DNA of 64,000 nt. Source: Staphylococcus sp. IVB6181. Lineage in GTDB: Bacteria; Bacillota; Bacilli; Staphylococcales; Staphylococcaceae. The notes below the pieces were generated by a model that was not told the origin of the DNA, searched no databases, and saw only the letters and a list, made by a program, of their open reading frames with translations. The translations under genes were made by a program, and so were the position numbers. Where the stretch lies: assembly GCF_025561445.1 (NCBI RefSeq), contig NZ_CP095096.1:2480001-2544000 (forward strand), written 5' to 3'. Position 1 is the first letter of the stretch; every line of letters starts with the position of its first letter. Shown here piece after piece: positions 29,407 to 40,208 of this stretch.

Positions 29407-32400
29407 TTAGTCAGTGATTTCTTTTTGAGATTCAGGGATTGAAGATTGTTGGATGTTCACTTTATGTTCGTTCACATCATCATCATCCATATCTGACATT
29501 TCAATTTCTTTATCATCTTCATCCATGACTTTAACATCAAGTCCTAAACTTTGTAATTCTTTCATCAATACGCGGAATGATTCCGGAACACTTGGTCTAG
29601 AGATGTTTTCACCTTTAACGATCGCTTCATAAGTTTTTACACGACCTACAGTGTCATCAGATTTGTAAGTTAGGATTTCTTGCAATGTGTATGCAGCACC
29701 ATATGCTTCAAGTGCCCATACCTCCATCTCACCGAAACGTTGTCCACCGAATTGAGCTTTACCGCCAAGTGGTTGTTGTGTAACAAGTGAGTATGGTCCA
29801 GTTGAACGCGCATGTAATTTGTCGTCAACCATGTGTGCAAGTTTCAACATGTACATTACACCAACAGAAATACGGTTATCGAATGGTTCGCCTGTACGTC
29901 CATCATACAATACAGTTTTACCATCTCTTGCCATACCTGCTTCTTCGATTGTAGACCAAACATCATCATCGTTGGCACCATCGAATACTGGTGATGCGAC
30001 ATGAATACCTAAGTTTTTAGCCGCCATACCTAAGTGCAATTCAAGTACTTGTCCGATGTTCATACGTGATGGTACACCTAATGGGTTTAACATGATATCA
30101 ATAGGTGTTCCGTCTGGTAAGTAAGGCATATCTTCTTCAGGAACAATCTTAGAAATAACACCTTTGTTACCGTGACGACCGCACATTTTATCCCCTACGT
30201 GGATTTTACGTTTTTGAACGATATAAACACGTACAAGTTGGTTTACACCTGGAGATAATGAATCGTCGCCGTCTTCGCGGTTGAAGACTTTAACGTCTAG
30301 AACAATACCGCCTGCACCATGTGGTACACGTAATGAAGTATCGCGGACTTCACGTGCTTTTTCACCAAAGATTGCATGTAATAAGCGTTCTTCAGCAGTT
30401 AATTCAGTGACACCTTTAGGTGTTACTTTACCAACCAAGATGTCGCCATCTTTAACTTCTGCACCTACATAAACAATACCGCGTTCATCTAGGTTTTTAA
30501 GTGCGCTTTCTGCAACGTTCGGAATATCACGTGTGATTTCTTCAGGTCCTAATTTTGTATCACGTGCTTCTGATTCATATTCTTCGATATGAATTGAAGT
30601 GTAAACATCGTCTTTAACAAGACGTTCACTCATGATTACAGCATCCTCGTAGTTATAACCGTCCCATGTCATGAAACCTACAACTACGTTGCGTCCAAGT
30701 GCCATCTCGCCAAGTTCCATAGAAGGACCGTCAGCTAAGATTTCGCCTTGTGATACAACATCTCCGACTTTAACAATCGGACGTTGGTTATAACATGTAC
30801 CTGAGTTAGAACGTTTGAATTTAGCTAATCTATACGTATCTACTTCGCCATCATATTCTTGACCATCTTCTTCGATGATACGGCGAACTTTAATTTCGTT
30901 TGATTCAACATGTTCAACACGACCGAAATGTCTGTTGATAACTGCAGCACCTGAGTCGCGTGCAGCAACATGTTCCATACCTGTACCTACAAATGGAGAT
31001 TCAGGGTTCATCAATGGTACTGCTTGACGCTGCATGTTCGCACCCATTAACGCACGGTTAGAGTCATCGTTTTCTAAGAATGGGATACATGCTGTCGCAG
31101 CAGAAACAACTTGTTTAGGAGAAACGTCCATGTAGTCCATTTTCTCTCTGTCCATAGTTGTGTTGTTACCACGGAAACGACAAACGATTTCTTCGTCTAA
31201 GAAACGACCTTCGTCATCTAAACGAGAGTTCGCTTGGGCAACGACATAACTGTCTTCTTCATCAGCAGTTAAGTAATCGATTTGATCTGTTACCGCATTT
31301 TTATCATGGTCTACTTTACGATATGGTGTTTCGATAAATCCGAATTCGTTAACACGTGCATAACTTGATAACGAGTTGATTAAACCAATGTTCGGACCCT
31401 CAGGTGTCTCGATTGGACACATACGGCCATAGTGAGAATAGTGCACGTCACGTACTTCCATTTGGGCACGTTCACGTGTTAAACCACCAGGTCCTAATGC
31501 AGATAAACGACGTTTGTGTGTTAATTCTGCTAATGGGTTCGCTTGGTCCATGAATTGTGATAATTGAGAGCTGCCAAAGAATTCTTTGATAGATGCAATT
31601 ACCGGACGAATGTTGATTAATTGCTGCGGTGTAATTGAATCAGTGTCTTGGATAGACATTCTTTCACGTACCACACGTTCCATTCTTGAAAGACCGATTC
31701 TGAATTGGTTTTGCAATAATTCGCCTACTGAACGTAAACGACGGTTGCCTAAGTGGTCAATATCGTCAGTTTGACCTACACCATACAATAAGTTGAAGAA
31801 GTAAGACATTGAAGCAACAATATCAGCCGGTGTAATGCATTTAACCTCTGAATCAGGGAATGCGTTGCCGATTACTGTTGTTGTACGGCCTTCTTCATCA
31901 TTAGGTACATAGATTTTAATTGATTGTGTTTCAACAGGTTCGTTAACGATGCTGTCATCTAATTCATCTACTTCGATGTTTGCATTAGATTCTAAAACAT
32001 CCATAATTTCGTCTAGTTTACGACGGTCTAAAACTGTGCCTTCTTCAGCAACAATTTCACCTGTTTCAGTATTAACAATCGGTTCAGCCAATTTTTGGTT
32101 GAATAAACGATGTTTTAAATGAAGTTTTTTATTCATTTTATAGCGACCAACACTTGCTAAATCATAGCGTTTTGGATCGAAGAAACGAGAATAAAGCAAG
32201 CTTTTCGCGTTTTCTACTGTAGGTGGTTCGCCAGGGCGTAAACGTTCGTAAATTTCTAATAAAGCTTGATCAGTATTTTCAGTACTGTCTTTTTCTAATG
32301 TGTTGCGCAAGTATTCATTATCGCCTAATAAATCAATAATTGATTGATCAGTTGAATAGCCTAGCGCGCGTAATAATATAGTTAACGGTAATTTTCTTGT

Positions 32401-32958
32401 TCTGTCGATACGCACATAAACAATATCTTTTGCATCAGTTTCAAACTCTAACCAAGCACCACGGTTAGGAATAACTGTTGCATCATAGTTTTCGCGACCG
32501 TTTTTATCTATTTTTTCATTGAAGTATACGGATGGAGAACGTACTAATTGCGAAACAATAACACGTTCCGCACCATTAATTACGAAAGTACCAGTATCTG
32601 TCATTAATGGGAAATCACCCATAAAGACTTCTTGGTCTTTCACTTCTCCTGTTTCTTTGTTAATAAGACGCACTTTGACACGAAGAGGTGCAGCATAAGT
32701 TACGTCGCGGTTCTTAGATTCCTCTAAATCGTATTTCGGTTCACCCAATCTATAATCTACAAATTCTAAAGAAAGGTTGCCTGTGAAGTCTTCGATTGGA
32801 GAAATGTCTCTAAACATTTCTAATAAGCCTTCTTTTAAGAACCATTCATAAGATTTAGTTTGAATTTCAATAAGGTTTGGTAATTCTAAAACCTCAGAAA
32901 TTCTCGCGTAATTTCTACGTTTACGATGTCTTCCATATTGGACAAATTTACCTGCCAA
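29407..32958 (-). CDS. rpoB: RNA polymerase subunit beta
   Basis: A 1,183-aa RNA polymerase subunit, the target of rifampicin. The rifampicin pocket segment [32 protein letters not shown] (broken here: it runs from about residue 465 to 497) shows no common resistance change. The C-terminus is acidic ([11 protein letters not shown]), as in other staphylococci. It has its own promoter about 190 bp upstream, separate from the rplJL unit. Confidence 0.98.
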   Translation of the reverse strand: MAGKFVQYGRHRKRRNYARISEVLELPNLIEIQTKSYEWFLKEGLLEMFRDISPIEDFTGNLSLEFVDYRLGEPKYDLEESKNRDVTYAAPLRVKVRLINKETGEVKDQEVFMGDFPLMTDTGTFVINGAERVIVSQLVRSPSVYFNEKIDKNGRENYDATVIPNRGAWLEFETDAKDIVYVRIDRTRKLPLTILLRALGYSTDQSIIDLLGDNEYLRNTLEKDSTENTDQALLEIYERLRPGEPPTVENAKSLLYSRFFDPKRYDLASVGRYKMNKKLHLKHRLFNQKLAEPIVNTETGEIVAEEGTVLDRRKLDEIMDVLESNANIEVDELDDSIVNEPVETQSIKIYVPNDEEGRTTTVIGNAFPDSEVKCITPADIVASMSYFFNLLYGVGQTDDIDHLGNRRLRSVGELLQNQFRIGLSRMERVVRERMSIQDTDSITPQQLINIRPVIASIKEFFGSSQLSQFMDQANPLAELTHKRRLSALGPGGLTRERAQMEVRDVHYSHYGRMCPIETPEGPNIGLINSLSSYARVNEFGFIETPYRKVDHDKNAVTDQIDYLTADEEDSYVVAQANSRLDDEGRFLDEEIVCRFRGNNTTMDREKMDYMDVSPKQVVSAATACIPFLENDDSNRALMGANMQRQAVPLMNPESPFVGTGMEHVAARDSGAAVINRHFGRVEHVESNEIKVRRIIEEDGQEYDGEVDTYRLAKFKRSNSGTCYNQRPIVKVGDVVSQGEILADGPSMELGEMALGRNVVVGFMTWDGYNYEDAVIMSERLVKDDVYTSIHIEEYESEARDTKLGPEEITRDIPNVAESALKNLDERGIVYVGAEVKDGDILVGKVTPKGVTELTAEERLLHAIFGEKAREVRDTSLRVPHGAGGIVLDVKVFNREDGDDSLSPGVNQLVRVYIVQKRKIHVGDKMCGRHGNKGVISKIVPEEDMPYLPDGTPIDIMLNPLGVPSRMNIGQVLELHLGMAAKNLGIHVASPVFDGANDDDVWSTIEEAGMARDGKTVLYDGRTGEPFDNRISVGVMYMLKLAHMVDDKLHARSTGPYSLVTQQPLGGKAQFGGQRFGEMEVWALEAYGAAYTLQEILTYKSDDTVGRVKTYEAIVKGENISRPSVPESFRVLMKELQSLGLDVKVMDEDDKEIEMSDMDDDDVNEHKVNIQQSSIPESQKEITD

Positions 32959-33147
32959 ACAGATTCACCCCTCAAAAATTGTTCGAATGTCTCTTACATT
33001 ATAAAATAAACAAAACGGTAACAAGACAAAAAGAAAACGGCAGCACACCCGATGACACCATTTTCTATTCTGTGTTATTAAAGATTTACTTTGTTATTTT
33101 ATACGTAAAAGTACACACTTCTTGAACATAAATTTTTACATTCTATA

Positions 33148-33176
33148 ACTATATCAGAAACTCATATGGTTGTCAA
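33148..33176 (-). promoter_or_regulatory. rpoBC promoter
   Basis: Minus-strand TTGACA (33176-33171), a 17-bp spacer and TATAGT (33153-33148), giving a 5' leader of about 185 nt. Confidence 0.7.
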
Positions 33177-33179
33177 TGG

Positions 33180-33785
33180 TTAACGCTTGCTTTTTAAAAT
33201 ATAATACCCTTTCTCTTTAGTCAGGGTTTCAACGTTCCCAAAAACAGCTTCCATTTTCTTTTTTGCTGAAGGCATGCCTTGTTTCTTTTGAATCACAACA
33301 TACAACTCGCCGTCTGCCTTCAACTTCTCATATGCATCTTCTAAAATACCATGGACCACTGACTTTCCTGCCCTGATTGGCGGATTCGTCACAACCATGT
33401 CGCATGAATCATCTTGAACTTCAGCTAAACCATCGCTCTCTAAAATAGTGACATTATCAATATGATTCTTTTCACTATTTTCTTTTGCTAGATCCAGTGC
33501 ACGGTGGTTCACATCCAAGATGATAATTTGATGATGCGGTGATACTTTTGCAATCATCAATCCGATTGGGCCGTAGCCGCAGCCGACATCAACAATGGTT
33601 TTGCTCGGTCCTGGCGGATGTTCTTTTAAGAACGTTCGCACAAGCAAATCCGAACCGAAGTCGATTTTCCCTTTTGAAAATACACCGGCATCTGTCACGA
33701 GATTCAATTCATTTTGATGATAATGGTATTTAAACGTCTCTTTATGACTTTCAATATTTGGATCTTTGTCGTAATAATGACTCAT
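33180..33785 (-). CDS. Class I SAM-dependent methyltransferase, RsmC/YbxB-like
   Basis: A 201-aa methyltransferase. Motif I is VDVGCGYGPIG (about 65-75); the catalytic NPP motif is VVTNPPIRAG, as in N2-guanine rRNA methyltransferases (RsmC/RlmG). The gene lies between rplL and rpoB in Bacillus (ybxB) and staphylococci too, so a 16S or 23S rRNA guanine target is likely but not proven. Confidence 0.88.
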   Translation of the reverse strand: MSHYYDKDPNIESHKETFKYHYHQNELNLVTDAGVFSKGKIDFGSDLLVRTFLKEHPPGPSKTIVDVGCGYGPIGLMIAKVSPHHQIIILDVNHRALDLAKENSEKNHIDNVTILESDGLAEVQDDSCDMVVTNPPIRAGKSVVHGILEDAYEKLKADGELYVVIQKKQGMPSAKKKMEAVFGNVETLTKEKGYYILKSKR

Positions 33786-33936
33786 ACTTACACCTCATTG
33801 CTTCTCTTTAGAAATCATTTGAGCCTGTTTGTTTCATTCTAAATAAAGGCAAGCACACCCTTTACTCTAAGGATACACATAACATCAGTGTTTTGCTATA
33901 AATACCTTTTATTCAAAATTGAACTGCACTCATTAG

Positions 33937-33967
33937 AAAAACCCCGTTAACTCAATAACGGGGTTTT
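33937..33967. terminator. Terminator after rplL
   Basis: AAAACCCCGTTA and its exact complement around a 6-base loop, with T and A runs on the two sides. It would limit read-through from rplJL into the methyltransferase gene. Confidence 0.85.
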
Positions 33968-34069
33968 CATTTCTCAAAGAATTCAGGCTGTGAAACGATG
34001 TTTCACGATATTAACAATGGTAATTAGCCTCGTTCTCTTTTCATTTAGTTATTGGCTGTTTAAATAGAA

Positions 34070-34438
34070 TTATTTTAATTCTACAGTTGCGCCAACTTCT
34101 TCTAATGTTTCTTTAAGTTTTTCAGCTTCTTCTTTAGGTAAAGCTTCTTTGATTACTTTAGGAGCGTTGTCTACTAATTCTTTAGCGTCTTTTAATCCTA
34201 AGCCAGTTGCGTCTTTAACAGCTTTAACAACTTTGATTTTTGATGATCCAGCTGAAGTTAACTCAACGTCAAATTCAGTTTTTTCTGCTGCTGCGTCTCC
34301 GCCGCCTGCTGCACCTGCTGCTGCTACTGGAGCTGCTGCAGTTACACCAAATTCTTCTTCGATTGCTTTTACTAAGTCATTTAATTCTAATACTGACATT
34401 TCTTTAATTGCTTCAATGATTTGTTCTTGATTAGCCAT
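34070..34438 (-). CDS. rplL: 50S ribosomal protein L7/L12
   Basis: A 122-aa stalk protein that recruits translation GTPases. It has an N-terminal dimerisation helix, an Ala/Gly-rich hinge ([20 protein letters not shown]) and the C-terminal factor-binding domain with [22 protein letters not shown]. Encoded after rplJ with a 44-bp gap and made in several copies per ribosome. AGGAGG precedes the ATG. Confidence 0.98.
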   Translation of the reverse strand: MANQEQIIEAIKEMSVLELNDLVKAIEEEFGVTAAAPVAAAGAAGGGDAAAEKTEFDVELTSAGSSKIKVVKAVKDATGLGLKDAKELVDNAPKVIKEALPKEEAEKLKETLEEVGATVELK

Positions 34439-34482
34439 TATATATTTCCTCCATTTTTTAAATAATTATTTGTGCGTACTGA

Positions 34483-34986
34483 TTATTCAGCGCTTTCTTC
34501 TTCTTTTGATTCGCCAACTGCTTTAACTGCATAAGCGAAGTTGCGTACAGGAGCTTGTAATACAGAAAGTAACATAGATACAAGACCGTCGTGAGATGGT
34601 AAAGAACCAACAGTTTTAACTTCTTCTGCTGAGATAACACTACCGTCCATCACGCCTGTTTTAATTTCTAAAGCTTCGTGTTCTTTAGCAAATCCAGCAA
34701 TAACTTTTGCAGGAGCAACTACGTCTTCAGTAGCTGTTGCAATAGCAGTAGGACCTACTAAGAATTCGTCAATACCTTCGATTCCCGCTTGTTCTGCAGC
34801 ACGACGTAACATAGTGTTTTTGTAAACTTTGTACTCAACACCTGCTTCACGTAATTGTTTACGTAATTCAGTTACTTCAGCTACTGTTAAACCACGGTAA
34901 TTCACGATTACTGTTGAAACAGAATTTTTAAGTTGATCAGCGATTTGGTCAACTAATTGTTTTTTAGCTTCAATAATTCCAGACAT
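34483..34986 (-). CDS. rplJ: 50S ribosomal protein L10
   Basis: A 167-aa stalk base protein that binds 23S rRNA and anchors L7/L12 dimers through its C-terminal helix. Conserved features: [23 protein letters not shown] (interrupted by the end of the first helix) and the LVGPTAIA segment. The L10-L12 complex represses its own mRNA by binding the leader found just upstream. Confidence 0.97.
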   Translation of the reverse strand: MSGIIEAKKQLVDQIADQLKNSVSTVIVNYRGLTVAEVTELRKQLREAGVEYKVYKNTMLRRAAEQAGIEGIDEFLVGPTAIATATEDVVAPAKVIAGFAKEHEALEIKTGVMDGSVISAEEVKTVGSLPSHDGLVSMLLSVLQAPVRNFAYAVKAVGESKEEESAE

Positions 34987-35035
34987 TTAGACACCTCCAT
35001 ATAAATTTTGTTCGGTGCTTTTTATTTGAGCCTTA

Positions 35036-35165
35036 CCCAATAAAAAAAGCACTTTCACCCCACGGCAAAAAGTGCTTGAAAGTTTCATAGTTCACGTTCA
35101 AGTCAATTTTAGCCTCGGTAGGATCATTATTTTAAGTTATTTCTAACTCCTACTGTCTTAGGTAA
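35036..35165 (-). ncRNA. Ribosomal protein L10 leader
   Basis: On the minus strand the conserved AAGACAGTAGGAG and ATCCTACCGAGG blocks occur at about 35162-35111. They are followed by a hairpin with AAGCACTTT/AAAGTGCTT arms (35047-35077) and a T7 tail. This is the L10 leader that binds the L10(L12) complex; the terminator hairpin suggests control by attenuation as well. Located 50 bp before rplJ. Confidence 0.85.
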
Positions 35166-35181
35166 AATAATCACATCAATA

Positions 35182-35210
35182 AATATAACTGTTACGATGT
35201 AATATGTCAA
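35182..35210 (-). promoter_or_regulatory. rplJL promoter
   Basis: Minus-strand consensus TTGACA (35210-35205), a 17-bp spacer and TATATT (35187-35182), about 15 bp before the L10 leader. Confidence 0.75.
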
Positions 35211-35322
35211 TATGTTTTAAAAAAACTAGAGAAAATATTTTTAAAGCCTTGCAGATATAAATCTATACGATTGGCACTGTGCAACTTTAGCATTTTCTCT
35301 AGTTCTTAGTTTCATTTATATA

Positions 35323-36018
35323 TTAAAGTTTGAAGCTTGAAGTATCTACTTTAACACCAGGACCCATTGTAGTTGACACTGCAACAGACTTGAAGTAAGT
35401 ACCTTTAGCTGAAGCTGGTTTAGCTTTTGTTAAAACGTCTTGCAACGCTTTGAAGTTTTCAACTAAGTCTTCAGTACTGAATGATACTTTACCGATTGAA
35501 GCGTGGACAATACCAGCTTTCTCAGCACGGTATTCTACTTTACCTGCTTTGATTTCTTCAACCGCTTTTTTAACGTCCATTGTTACTGTGCCAGTTTTAG
35601 GGTTAGGCATTAAACCTTTAGGTCCTAATACACGACCTAATTTACCAACTTCGCCCATCATGTCCGGTGTAGCTACTACTACATCGAAATCGAACCAGCC
35701 TTGTTGGATTTTAGTTGCGTATTCTGATTCGCCTACGTAATCTGCGCCAGCTTCTTGAGCTTCAGTCGCTTTATCACCTTTCGCGAATACTAATACACGT
35801 TGAGTTTTACCAGTTCCGTGCGGTAATACTACCGCACCACGGATTTGCTGGTCGTTTTTACGAGTATCGATACCTAAACGGAATGCTACTTCAACAGAAG
35901 CATCGAAGTTTGCAACGCTAGTTTCTTTAGCTAAGCTGATTGCATCTTCAACACCGTAATATTCATTACGGTCAACTTTTTTAGCAGCTTCTAGATACTT
36001 TTTACCTTTTTTAGCCAT
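35323..36018 (-). CDS. rplA: 50S ribosomal protein L1
   Basis: A 231-aa protein of the ribosomal L1 stalk involved in release of deacylated tRNA. Signature [25 protein letters not shown] is present (residues about 120-145), and the C-terminus [16 protein letters not shown] is typical. It follows rplK by about 210 bp. Confidence 0.98.
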   Translation of the reverse strand: MAKKGKKYLEAAKKVDRNEYYGVEDAISLAKETSVANFDASVEVAFRLGIDTRKNDQQIRGAVVLPHGTGKTQRVLVFAKGDKATEAQEAGADYVGESEYATKIQQGWFDFDVVVATPDMMGEVGKLGRVLGPKGLMPNPKTGTVTMDVKKAVEEIKAGKVEYRAEKAGIVHASIGKVSFSTEDLVENFKALQDVLTKAKPASAKGTYFKSVAVSTTMGPGVKVDTSSFKL

Positions 36019-36229
36019 TTATATTTTCCTCCTTTAGTGGTTTTAGCGGAATGTCCTCCCACATTACTTGCTATCGCAAGTTAAGAGCAGATGACGCCAT
36101 AATTGTTCGCAACATGTTTCATTGGATTCACTTATTTGTCATCTGCCGCATTTGTTTCAAGTTTCTAATTGTTATTCGTTTTCGTTTAATAAGTACTCAA
36201 TTTGCATTGAGTTGCTTATAAGTACGCTA

Positions 36230-36652
36230 TTATTCTACAGTGATACCCATACTACGTGCAGTACCTTCGACAATACGCATTGCCGCTTCAATATCTGCCG
36301 CGTTTAAGTCAGGCATTTTTGTTTCAGCGATTTCACGTACTTGATCTTTAGTTACTGTAGCAACTTTGTTTTTGTTAGGTTCACCAGAACCTTTGTCAAC
36401 GCCAGCTGCTTTTTTAAGTAGTACTGGAGCCGGTGGAGTTTTTGTAATGAATGTAAATGAACGGTCTTCATATACACTGATTTCTACCGGAATGATTAAA
36501 CCTGCTTGTTCTTGTGTTCTCGCGTTGAATTCTTTACAGAATCCCATAATGTTCACACCTGCTTGACCTAATGCTGGACCAACTGGTGGTGCTGGGTTCG
36601 CTTTACCTGCAGGAATTTGCAATTTAACTACTTTTTCTACTTTTTTAGCCAC
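36230..36652 (-). CDS. rplK: 50S ribosomal protein L11
   Basis: A 140-aa protein of the GTPase-associated centre, binding site of thiostrepton. The N-terminus after the start reads [20 protein letters not shown], with [17 protein letters not shown] next. The frame extends to 36661, but AGGAGG lies eight bases before GTG at 36652, and this start gives the family's normal length, so GTG is chosen. The gap to nusG is about 150 bp. Confidence 0.97.
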   Translation of the reverse strand: MAKKVEKVVKLQIPAGKANPAPPVGPALGQAGVNIMGFCKEFNARTQEQAGLIIPVEISVYEDRSFTFITKTPPAPVLLKKAAGVDKGSGEPNKNKVATVTKDQVREIAETKMPDLNAADIEAAMRIVEGTARSMGITVE

Positions 36653-36805
36653 GATGTACACCTCCTTGATATCGTGATGTGGTCACAGGGCTCAGTTTTG
36701 CCCTCCCACTCTTAAAACATTTCGTGACGAAATGGCCGCCTTCTTCCAAAGCACGACCATAATATTATATCATTGAAAAAATGTAAAATCAATACCTGAA
36801 TTGCA

Positions 36806-37354
36806 TTACAATTTTTCGATTTGATCAAACTCTACTTCTACAGGAGTTTCTCTGCCAAACATATCTACTAATACTGTAAGTTTGAATTTGTCTGCTTCAA
36901 TCTCTTGAACTTCACCGACTTGGTTGGCAAATGGGCCGGATTTGATACGTACTTGCTCTCCGACTTCGACTTCTACATCGATAGTTTTTTCTTTCATTCC
37001 CATTTGTTTCAAAATAAAGCGAACTTCATCCGGCAGCAGCGGGTTAGGTTTTGATCCAGCACCTGCTGAACCGACAAAGCCTGTAACACCTGGTGTATTT
37101 CTTACGACATACCAAGACTCATCTGTCATGACTAATTCCACTAATACATAACCAGGGAATGTCTTTTTCGTTAATTTCTTCGCTTTACCGTCTTTAACTT
37201 GTGTTTCCTCTTCTTCTGGTATGACAACTCTGAAAATCTGTTCTGTCATATTCATTGATTCAACACGTTTCTCTAAATTTTTCTTAACTTTATTTTCGTA
37301 GCCAGAGTAAGTATGCACGGCATACCAACGCTTTGCTCCAACTTCTTCAGACAT
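36806..37354 (-). CDS. nusG: Transcription termination/antitermination factor NusG
   Basis: A 182-aa RNA polymerase-binding factor that couples transcription with translation. The NGN domain (RWYAVHTYSGYENKVK) is followed by a KOW domain (IKSGPFANQVGEV...KLTVLVDMFGR). I chose the ATG at 37354, preceded by GAGGAG, rather than the ATG five codons upstream. The secE stop lies 14 bp upstream, so the two are co-translated. Confidence 0.96.
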   Translation of the reverse strand: MSEEVGAKRWYAVHTYSGYENKVKKNLEKRVESMNMTEQIFRVVIPEEEETQVKDGKAKKLTKKTFPGYVLVELVMTDESWYVVRNTPGVTGFVGSAGAGSKPNPLLPDEVRFILKQMGMKEKTIDVEVEVGEQVRIKSGPFANQVGEVQEIEADKFKLTVLVDMFGRETPVEVEFDQIEKL

Positions 37355-37368
37355 GCTGTCACTCCTCA

Positions 37369-37566
37369 TTAACTAATTAATTCTATTAATCTACCGATTC
37401 CCAAATCTAAGGCATAGAAGAAGATTAAGAAAAATATTACTGTAACAATTACAATAGTTGTATATTTTACGAGTTCTGGTCCAGTCGGCCAGCTCGTCTT
37501 CTCCATCTCAGATATAACGCCTTTGAAGAAACTTTCTTTCGGTGTTTTGTTTTTATCTTCAGCCAT
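37369..37566 (-). CDS. secE: Preprotein translocase subunit SecE
   Basis: A 65-aa single-span membrane protein of the SecYEG channel. It has the amphipathic helix [20 protein letters not shown], which carries the W-P motif, followed by one transmembrane segment. TTGGAGG is upstream of the ATG. It lies between rpmG and nusG, the standard firmicute order. Confidence 0.96.
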   Translation of the reverse strand: MAEDKNKTPKESFFKGVISEMEKTSWPTGPELVKYTTIVIVTVIFFLIFFYALDLGIGRLIELIS

Positions 37567-37614
37567 TGTCGTACCTCCAATTAATCATTAATTTCATCTT
37601 GGCCTTAAGAGCAA

Positions 37615-37758
37615 TTACTTCGATTCCTTGTGTATTGTATGCGCATTGCATTTTTTGCAATACTTCTTCAACACGAGTCTTTCTGCAAGGTTGCTGTTTT
37701 TTGGTACGGTATAGTTTCTATTGCCGCAAATTTCACAGTTAAGCGGGACTTTCTTCAT
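37615..37758 (-). CDS. rpmG: 50S ribosomal protein L33, four-cysteine form
   Basis: A 47-aa protein read directly from the minus strand. It starts MKKVPLNCEICGNRNYTV and continues to NAHTIHKESK. Two CxxC pairs (C8/C11 and C36/C39) mark the zinc-binding C+ form of L33. The position just before secE is where staphylococci carry an rpmG copy. AAGGTG lies upstream of the ATG. Its small size makes it easy to miss. Confidence 0.92.
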   Translation of the reverse strand: MKKVPLNCEICGNRNYTVPKNSNLAERLVLKKYCKKCNAHTIHKESK

Positions 37759-37870
37759 AATACCTTCACCTTACCTATATTAAATACTCACTAACTATAC
37801 ATAAGAAACCCTCAAATTGTCAAACGTCTAGTGAATTGTAAGTTGTATCTATAAGTGTAACGAAATGCAC

Positions 37871-38446
37871 TTAACTATCCAATAATTCATGCATTTTGCG
37901 CAGCTTCGTTTTACTTCGGTGCAATGCATTATAAACCGTTTTTTCACTAATGCCCATCGCTTTTGCTGTTTCACTTGGGGAATAATCATCCAACATATAT
38001 TGTACTACTTCTTGCTCTAATTTGCTTAATTTCTTGCAGCAGTTCATAAGAATTTCTATACGCTCTTTTAAAATAAGCTGTTCTTCTATTGAAGGACGCG
38101 CACTGCGGTAAACACTTTTTGCTTCTTCAATTAAGTGCTCTTGCTGAAGTTTTAAACGTTCTTGCTTTCGGTAGTAATCATATTTAGATGTTTTGACAAG
38201 CCGATTGAAGTAATGCTCGAAGGGTGTCGCTTCGATGATTTTAAAGTGATGAATATTTCTGCTGATTCTAATGGAGATATCTTGCAACAAGTCTTCGCAA
38301 TCATGCGGTGCAATTGATGTATGCATAACACGCCTGCAAATTTCAGGGTGCAGCTTTTTCAGCAGTTTATGCATTGCTTGTGCATCCTGTGCTTGTACAA
38401 GTTGTATTAAAGGGACAATGTCTTGAGGAAATGGAGTTTTCTGCAT
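37871..38446 (-). CDS. sigH: Staphylococcal sigma factor SigH
   Basis: A 191-aa sigma-70-like factor. Region 2 is seen around DCEDLLQDISIRI..HYFNRLVKTSKYDYYRK, and region 4 as a C-terminal helix-turn-helix (PSETAKAMGISEKTVYNALHRSKTKLRK). In S. aureus the gene at this site encodes SigH, which activates competence and prophage genes and is normally silent. It is only distantly related to Bacillus SigH. It lies between rae1 and rpmG. Confidence 0.9.
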   Translation of the reverse strand: MQKTPFPQDIVPLIQLVQAQDAQAMHKLLKKLHPEICRRVMHTSIAPHDCEDLLQDISIRISRNIHHFKIIEATPFEHYFNRLVKTSKYDYYRKQERLKLQQEHLIEEAKSVYRSARPSIEEQLILKERIEILMNCCKKLSKLEQEVVQYMLDDYSPSETAKAMGISEKTVYNALHRSKTKLRKMHELLDS

Positions 38447-38523
38447 CGCTGTAAGTTCTATCCTTTCATAAAAGTGAACTTATCATAGCGGACTGCTTAT
38501 CAAATAAGCAAGATACAGAAAAC

Positions 38524-39054
38524 TTATTTTTCATTGTCTCCTCTTCTGATTTTTTCAAATTCTGATAACACTTCATCAGAAAGCTGAATACGTGTACGCG
38601 GTTTGTTATTATTGAACGTCTTCATGGTCGAACTGACACTTGCTTCGCTTAATTTGATGTTTTGCCACATTTCTCTGGATGAAATACGGTATGCACCTGT
38701 TCCGAATATAGCGTGCTGTTCGCTCAGATCACTCGTCACAACCGCAATATGGGTTGTATGTTTGTCATATAACCCATATACAAAGCGCTCAATAAAGCTG
38801 TCGGCTGTTTCGTTTTCTTTCGTAAAAATCGTTCTTACGCCATGATAATAGAACTCGCTTTCAGTACCTTCTTGTTCATACGCATCAAAAACACAAATGA
38901 CTTCGTCTGCCACAGTCGCATTGTAATTACCAATGGCCAGTAATAACTTCTCCCTTGCTTCCTCTAAATTTTCTTTTGCAAGATTAGACAAAGCGGTACT
39001 GTGGCCAATCATATTGTAGCCGTCGATGATTAGATAACGGTCCTTATTCTTCAT
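38524..39054 (-). CDS. rae1: NYN-domain ribosome-associated endonuclease Rae1 (YacP)
   Basis: A 176-aa NYN/PIN-like nuclease. Catalytic acidic residues are expected in IIDGYNMIG (Asp10), VFDAYE and SDLSEQHA (Asp), all visible. In Bacillus, Rae1 enters the ribosomal A site and cuts translated mRNA. The gene is just downstream of rlmB, three bases after its stop, in the conserved cysS-mrnC-rlmB-rae1 order. Confidence 0.92.
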   Translation of the reverse strand: MKNKDRYLIIDGYNMIGHSTALSNLAKENLEEAREKLLLAIGNYNATVADEVICVFDAYEQEGTESEFYYHGVRTIFTKENETADSFIERFVYGLYDKHTTHIAVVTSDLSEQHAIFGTGAYRISSREMWQNIKLSEASVSSTMKTFNNNKPRTRIQLSDEVLSEFEKIRRGDNEK

Positions 39055-39057
39055 AAC

Positions 39058-39810
39058 TTACTCTCCAACCGGATGACGTTTGCGATAAATTTCGTACATC
39101 ATCAAACTTGCCGCTACAGATGCATTTAAGCTGTTGATATGCCCTACCATTGGTATTTTAATATAAAAGTCGCACTTCTCTTTGACAAGACGGCTCATGC
39201 CATGGCCTTCATTGCCGATTACAATTGCGATCGGCATATCTGCACTCATTTGACGGTAGTCTGTTGCGTTATCAGCTGCAGTTCCGGCAATCCAGTAGCC
39301 TTCTTCTTTCAATTTATCCATTGTTTGGGCTAAATTGGTAACACGTGTGACCGGTATATGCTGAATCGCACCTGCAGATGCCTTAGCTACTGTTTGCGTT
39401 AAAGCCACTGAACGGCGCTTAGGAATAATGACACCATCTACTCCGGCCGCATCTGCTGTTCTTAGAATCGATCCTAAATTATGCGGATCTTCCAGGCCGT
39501 CTAACAACATTAAAGTCGGCAGATGATCTTGTGCTTTCAATTTTGCTAACAAGTCATCCAGCTCAACATATTCATAGGGCGCAACGAGGGCCGCAACACC
39601 TTGGTGCGGTGCTTCAGCTAATCCATCTAATTTCGTTTTTGGTACGGTTTGCACGATTAATTTTTGCTTTTTTGCATTTTTTAAGATTTCATCAAGTTGT
39701 TGCTTTTTTACACCATCTTGAATCAGAATCTTATTGATTGGATGCCCAGAAGTAATCGCTTCTTTAACGGCATGTCTTCCTACAATCACTGAATCTTCCA
39801 CATCCATCAC
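39058..39810 (-). CDS. rlmB: 23S rRNA (guanosine-2'-O)-methyltransferase RlmB
   Basis: A 250-aa SpoU-class (SPOUT) methyltransferase. It has an N-terminal substrate-binding domain and the SPOUT motifs [22 protein letters not shown] (starting about residue 101), [11 protein letters not shown] and [18 protein letters not shown]. Expected target is G2251 of 23S rRNA. The start overlaps the end of mrnC by four bases, indicating coupling. Confidence 0.92.
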   Translation of the reverse strand: MMDVEDSVIVGRHAVKEAITSGHPINKILIQDGVKKQQLDEILKNAKKQKLIVQTVPKTKLDGLAEAPHQGVAALVAPYEYVELDDLLAKLKAQDHLPTLMLLDGLEDPHNLGSILRTADAAGVDGVIIPKRRSVALTQTVAKASAGAIQHIPVTRVTNLAQTMDKLKEEGYWIAGTAADNATDYRQMSADMPIAIVIGNEGHGMSRLVKEKCDFYIKIPMVGHINSLNASVAASLMMYEIYRKRHPVGE

Positions 39811-40208
39811 ACCCTTTCTTCTACTTCAGATACAATACGACAAAGCAAAGCTTCAAGGCGCTCTGTACGGCCTTCTAGGTATAAGAAGCCGATAACAGCT
39901 TCCAGCCCTGAACTTTTGCGGTAAGTCTGAATATCTGTATTTTTTGCTTTGGTATGGCTTTTCGCATTGCGGCCTCTGCGAACAATTTCCAACTCTTCTT
40001 CAGTCAGCCACTCTGCTTCGATTAAGCTTTCCAACGTCAGTGCTTGGCTTTTCGCCGAAACAAAACGTTTAGCCTGCTGATGCAAACGATTAGGTTTAGC
40101 ACGCAGCTTTAAGATAATGTGCTGTCTGACATATTGGTCTAAAACTGCATCCCCCATATATGCGAGTGATAAGGGGTTCAGCAGTTTAATATTTTGCGCA
40201 TTATCCAC
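39807..40208 (-). CDS. mrnC: Mini-ribonuclease III
   Basis: A 133-aa RNase III catalytic domain without a dsRNA-binding domain. In Bacillus, Mini-III matures 23S rRNA ends. [14 protein letters not shown] carries the catalytic acidic patch, and the second acidic site is in [15 protein letters not shown]. It overlaps cysS by eight bases at its start and rlmB by four at its end. Confidence 0.94.
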   Translation of the reverse strand: MDNAQNIKLLNPLSLAYMGDAVLDQYVRQHIILKLRAKPNRLHQQAKRFVSAKSQALTLESLIEAEWLTEEELEIVRRGRNAKSHTKAKNTDIQTYRKSSGLEAVIGFLYLEGRTERLEALLCRIVSEVEERV

